Below are positions 7,083 to 9,397 of a DNA stretch of 9,397 nucleotides, piece after piece. The DNA lies in NCBI GenBank assembly GCA_016213455.1, contig JACRAG010000079.1, positions 1 to 9,397 on the forward strand, read 5' to 3'. Source of the stretch: Anaerolineae bacterium (GTDB lineage: Bacteria > Chloroflexota > Anaerolineae > Anaerolineales > Anaerolineaceae). The number at the start of each line of letters is the position of its first letter. Positions within the stretch are counted from its first letter, which is position 1. The notes under the pieces are model-generated. The model ran no database searches. It was not told the DNA's origin and saw nothing but the letters and a program-made list of their open reading frames with translations. Position numbers and translations under genes: made by a program.

Positions 7083-9397
7083 TTGTTTGATATCACGATT
7101 GACCCAGTTTTCATCGAAGCCGGCCAGGACAGTAAAGAAACAACCGGCCTGTACGCCGCCACCGCTCCGCGACGGTCTGAACGCTTGCGTGCTCAAGACC
7201 GGGTCGTTTTCTTGTTCTCACAAAGCGGCAGCGCATTGCTGGCTCCCAACGTGGAGCAGGAGATGCTCTCACGCCTGTCGGAGACCTTTTTCTCTTCTCC
7301 AGGCTCGGTCACATCCGGTATGCGCGCCACCGTCGAGCGCCTGAACGATTTTCTGCTCAACCGCAATTTGCGCGGTGCACGCCAGGGGGGAGCATTGAGC
7401 TGCTCGCTGGTGATGGTAGTGCTGCATTCTGCCAGTCTGTATGTGCTGCTGGCAGGCCCAGCGCATGTCTATTGGATAACCGGTGGGCGGGTGGAGCACA
7501 CCAGCGACGCCGGGTCACGCGGATTGGGCCAGGCGCGGATGGTTAATCCACGGTTTGCCACCTTTGAAGCGGTGCCAGGCGCGCGTCTGCTGCTTTCCAG
7601 TGAAGCCCTGGGGCATTGGACCGACTCGGCGCTGATCAACTGGGCAGCTGCCTCTGCCGAACGCCAACGCACCCAATTGGTGGGTGATTCATTAAATGTA
7701 CAGGCGGCTGCGCTCCTGTTTGAAGATGGCAAAGGTGAATTGCGCTGGACCACGGCACCCGCCCAGCCGGTTGCAGGTCCGAAAGAGCCGCGCCCGGCGA
7801 CCCGACCGCAGGCTGCACCACGCCAATCGTTGGGGCAGCGCATTCGTGGCATTTTTCTGAGCGGAAAGACGCTTGCACAAAAATCTGACGATAAAGCGCC
7901 GGCTGATACCGCTGCGCCTGAGCCGGCGGCTGTGAATGCTGCGGCAATACCACCGGTGCGTTCGCGCGCTGTCCTGGCAGGGAGCGAAGAACTACAGAAC
8001 CGCAGTGCAGGATTAAACGTCGCGCCTGTGCGCCGCCCGGTCAGTCCTGTGCAAGCTGACGGAAATAAGTCGTCACAAATTGCGGAACCGGCAGTGGTTT
8101 CTGAGCCAAAACCGGCCAGCCGGGCGGTTTCCGCGTTCAGTGCGGGCGCAGCGCGGGCTGGCAGCCAGGTGATGGGTGGCATGCGCACAGGATGGGGCAG
8201 AATCACGGACGCCGGCAGCAAGCTGGTGGCGCGTGCTTTGCCTGGCAAGCCCACGGATGGCGGATTGAATCTTTCGCCTTCCACCATGCTGTTCATCGCG
8301 CTGGTGGTTCCGCTCGTGGTGGTGTCGATCGCTGTGGTGGTTTATTTCCAGCGCGGGCGCGGGGAGCAGTATCAGGTATATTTTTCGACAGCGCGCCGTT
8401 ACGCCGAGCAGGCTGCAGCACAACAAGATGTGGTTCTGAAGCGCGAGGATTGGACCCAATCCCTGGCCTGGATGCAAAAAGCCAATGAATACGGCGGCAG
8501 CGAGGAAGGCGATGCGCTTATGGCGCAGGCGCAAGCTTCGCTGGATGAACTGGATCAGATCAAACGGCTGGCTTACCAGCCCATCGCCATCGGCGAACTG
8601 CCGCAGGATGTGGTGGTCACCCGCATCGTGTCCACCTTGAACGATGCATACCTGCTGGATTCTACGCAGGGTCGGGTTTTCCGCCTGTACCGTACCGGCG
8701 GCGGGTTTGAGCTTGACCCTTCCTTTAATTGCGGTCCCGGCAAGGCGGGCGCAGCTATCATTGGTCCACTCCTGGATATTGTCCCGCTGCCGCCTAACAA
8801 CGATTTCCGCGCCACGGTGATGGGGGTGGACGCAGGTGGAAACCTGGTGTACTGCGCCCCTAACGTGACCGGCTTCAGCAGCACTATGCTCATCCCGCCG
8901 GACGCAGGTTGGGGAGAGATCAAACGCATGGTGATTTATCAGGATGAGCTGTATATGCTGGACCCGGCAGGTAATGCCGTCTACCGCTATTATGGTTCGG
9001 GCGGGGCCAACTTCTCCGACAGCCCGCGCCTGTTCTTTGACACACGCATCCCGACCATGCTGGACGTGATTGATATAGCTGCAGACCAGGAGTTCATCTA
9101 CCTGCTGCACGAGGACGGATCGATGACCACCTGCACCGACTCGGGCTTCAATGTGGAGTGCACCGAGCCGGCTCCATTTGGCGACACACGCGCCGGCCGG
9201 CCCGAAGCCCCCATTCGCTTTGAAGACGCCAATTTTGTGCGCCTGCAGGCAACGCAACCACCGGACCCGTCATTGTATATCCTGGACTCGGACAACGCGG
9301 CGGTGTATCACTTCAGCCTGCGCAAGCTCAATCTGCAGCAGCAGTACCGCGCGCCGTATGACCTGGACTATCCGCTGCCCGACACCAGGGCGACCGC
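7083..9397 (+). CDS. Membrane-anchored degenerate PP2C/PPM-like phosphatase with extracytoplasmic beta-propeller-like region (3' end outside window)
   Basis: The frame is open from 7014 to the window end, giving 771 complete codons from TTG at 7083; the true C-terminus is not seen. Start choice rests on AGAGGA at 7070-7075; ATG 7059 or 7062 would add 8 or 7 residues. Residues about 1-225 have the order of a PPM/PP2C fold: VVFLFSQSGSALLAP, then GGALSCSLVMVVL, LYVLLAGPAHVYWITGGRVEHTSD and ARLLLSSEALGHW. Active members carry Asp in DGMGG, GDSR and SDGL; here these positions appear to read SGSAL, GPAH and SEAL, so the metal centre seems lost. Residues 226-400 are a Pro/Ala-rich low-complexity linker. 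Residues 402-421 form one transmembrane helix. Residues 425-500 are helical (TPR- or coiled-coil-like), and 505-771 show recurring beta-strand units (AYLLDSTQGRVFRLY, ELYMLDPAGNAVYRYY, FIYLLHEDGSMTTC, SLYILDSDNAAVYHF) typical of a beta-propeller. A cytoplasmic N-terminus and outer propeller are inferred. It could be a sensor or scaffold; catalytic phosphatase activity is unlikely. Confidence 0.82.
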   Translation, partial: MFDITIDPVFIEAGQDSKETTGLYAATAPRRSERLRAQDRVVFLFSQSGSALLAPNVEQEMLSRLSETFFSSPGSVTSGMRATVERLNDFLLNRNLRGARQGGALSCSLVMVVLHSASLYVLLAGPAHVYWITGGRVEHTSDAGSRGLGQARMVNPRFATFEAVPGARLLLSSEALGHWTDSALINWAAASAERQRTQLVGDSLNVQAAALLFEDGKGELRWTTAPAQPVAGPKEPRPATRPQAAPRQSLGQRIRGIFLSGKTLAQKSDDKAPADTAAPEPAAVNAAAIPPVRSRAVLAGSEELQNRSAGLNVAPVRRPVSPVQADGNKSSQIAEPAVVSEPKPASRAVSAFSAGAARAGSQVMGGMRTGWGRITDAGSKLVARALPGKPTDGGLNLSPSTMLFIALVVPLVVVSIAVVVYFQRGRGEQYQVYFSTARRYAEQAAAQQDVVLKREDWTQSLAWMQKANEYGGSEEGDALMAQAQASLDELDQIKRLAYQPIAIGELPQDVVVTRIVSTLNDAYLLDSTQGRVFRLYRTGGGFELDPSFNCGPGKAGAAIIGPLLDIVPLPPNNDFRATVMGVDAGGNLVYCAPNVTGFSSTMLIPPDAGWGEIKRMVIYQDELYMLDPAGNAVYRYYGSGGANFSDSPRLFFDTRIPTMLDVIDIAADQEFIYLLHEDGSMTTCTDSGFNVECTEPAPFGDTRAGRPEAPIRFEDANFVRLQATQPPDPSLYILDSDNAAVYHFSLRKLNLQQQYRAPYDLDYPLPDTRAT

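Noticed and set aside
8073..9257. 394-residue minus-strand open frame (and another at 7469-8296)
   Set aside because: Opposite the plus-strand gene, which has a coherent phosphatase-like domain, membrane helix and propeller-like repeats. The minus frames are rich in His, Cys and Arg, as expected for an antisense shadow, and show no domain.

Overview
The window looks like bacterial chromosomal DNA, most likely from the Chloroflexota (Anaerolineae-like). This is an inference from three things: tandem TadE-type proteins beside a von Willebrand factor A (VWA) TadG-type protein, a very long Thr-Pro rich tract of the kind common in secreted proteins of that group, and moderately GC-rich coding DNA. 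No rRNA, tRNA, CRISPR array or insertion sequence is visible.

Layout: two divergent transcription units share a regulatory gap at about 6894-7082. Leftward (minus strand) runs a tight three-gene cluster. It starts with a small TadE-like pseudopilin (6893-6090). After 24 nt comes a TadG-like protein with a VWA domain (6065-4218). After only 10 nt comes a 1135-residue fusion (4207-800) with a TadE-type N-terminus, two PA14-like domains, further beta-rich sequence and a roughly 147-residue Thr/Pro tail. A perfect 14-bp GC-rich hairpin follows its stop codon. Beyond that, still on the minus strand, is the first 220 codons of a multi-pass membrane protein (660-1) that ends in a CPBP-protease-like motif lacking one of its two glutamates.

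Rightward (plus strand) runs one long gene, open to the window edge (7083-9397). It encodes a PP2C/PPM-like domain that appears to have lost all its metal-binding aspartates, then a low-complexity linker, one transmembrane helix, a short helical segment and a beta-propeller-like region.

How they may work together (inference): the leftward genes look like a cell-surface module. TadE/TadG-type proteins are known as pseudopilins or minor components of Tad (Flp) pili, and here one carries PA14 domains, which in other proteins bind carbohydrate. The divergent gene could be a membrane-anchored pseudophosphatase that senses or scaffolds. No Tad ATPase, platform, secretin or prepilin peptidase gene lies in the window, so any secretion machinery would be elsewhere. 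The most unusual items are the TadE-PA14-Thr/Pro fusion and the apparently dead PPM phosphatase fused to an extracytoplasmic propeller.
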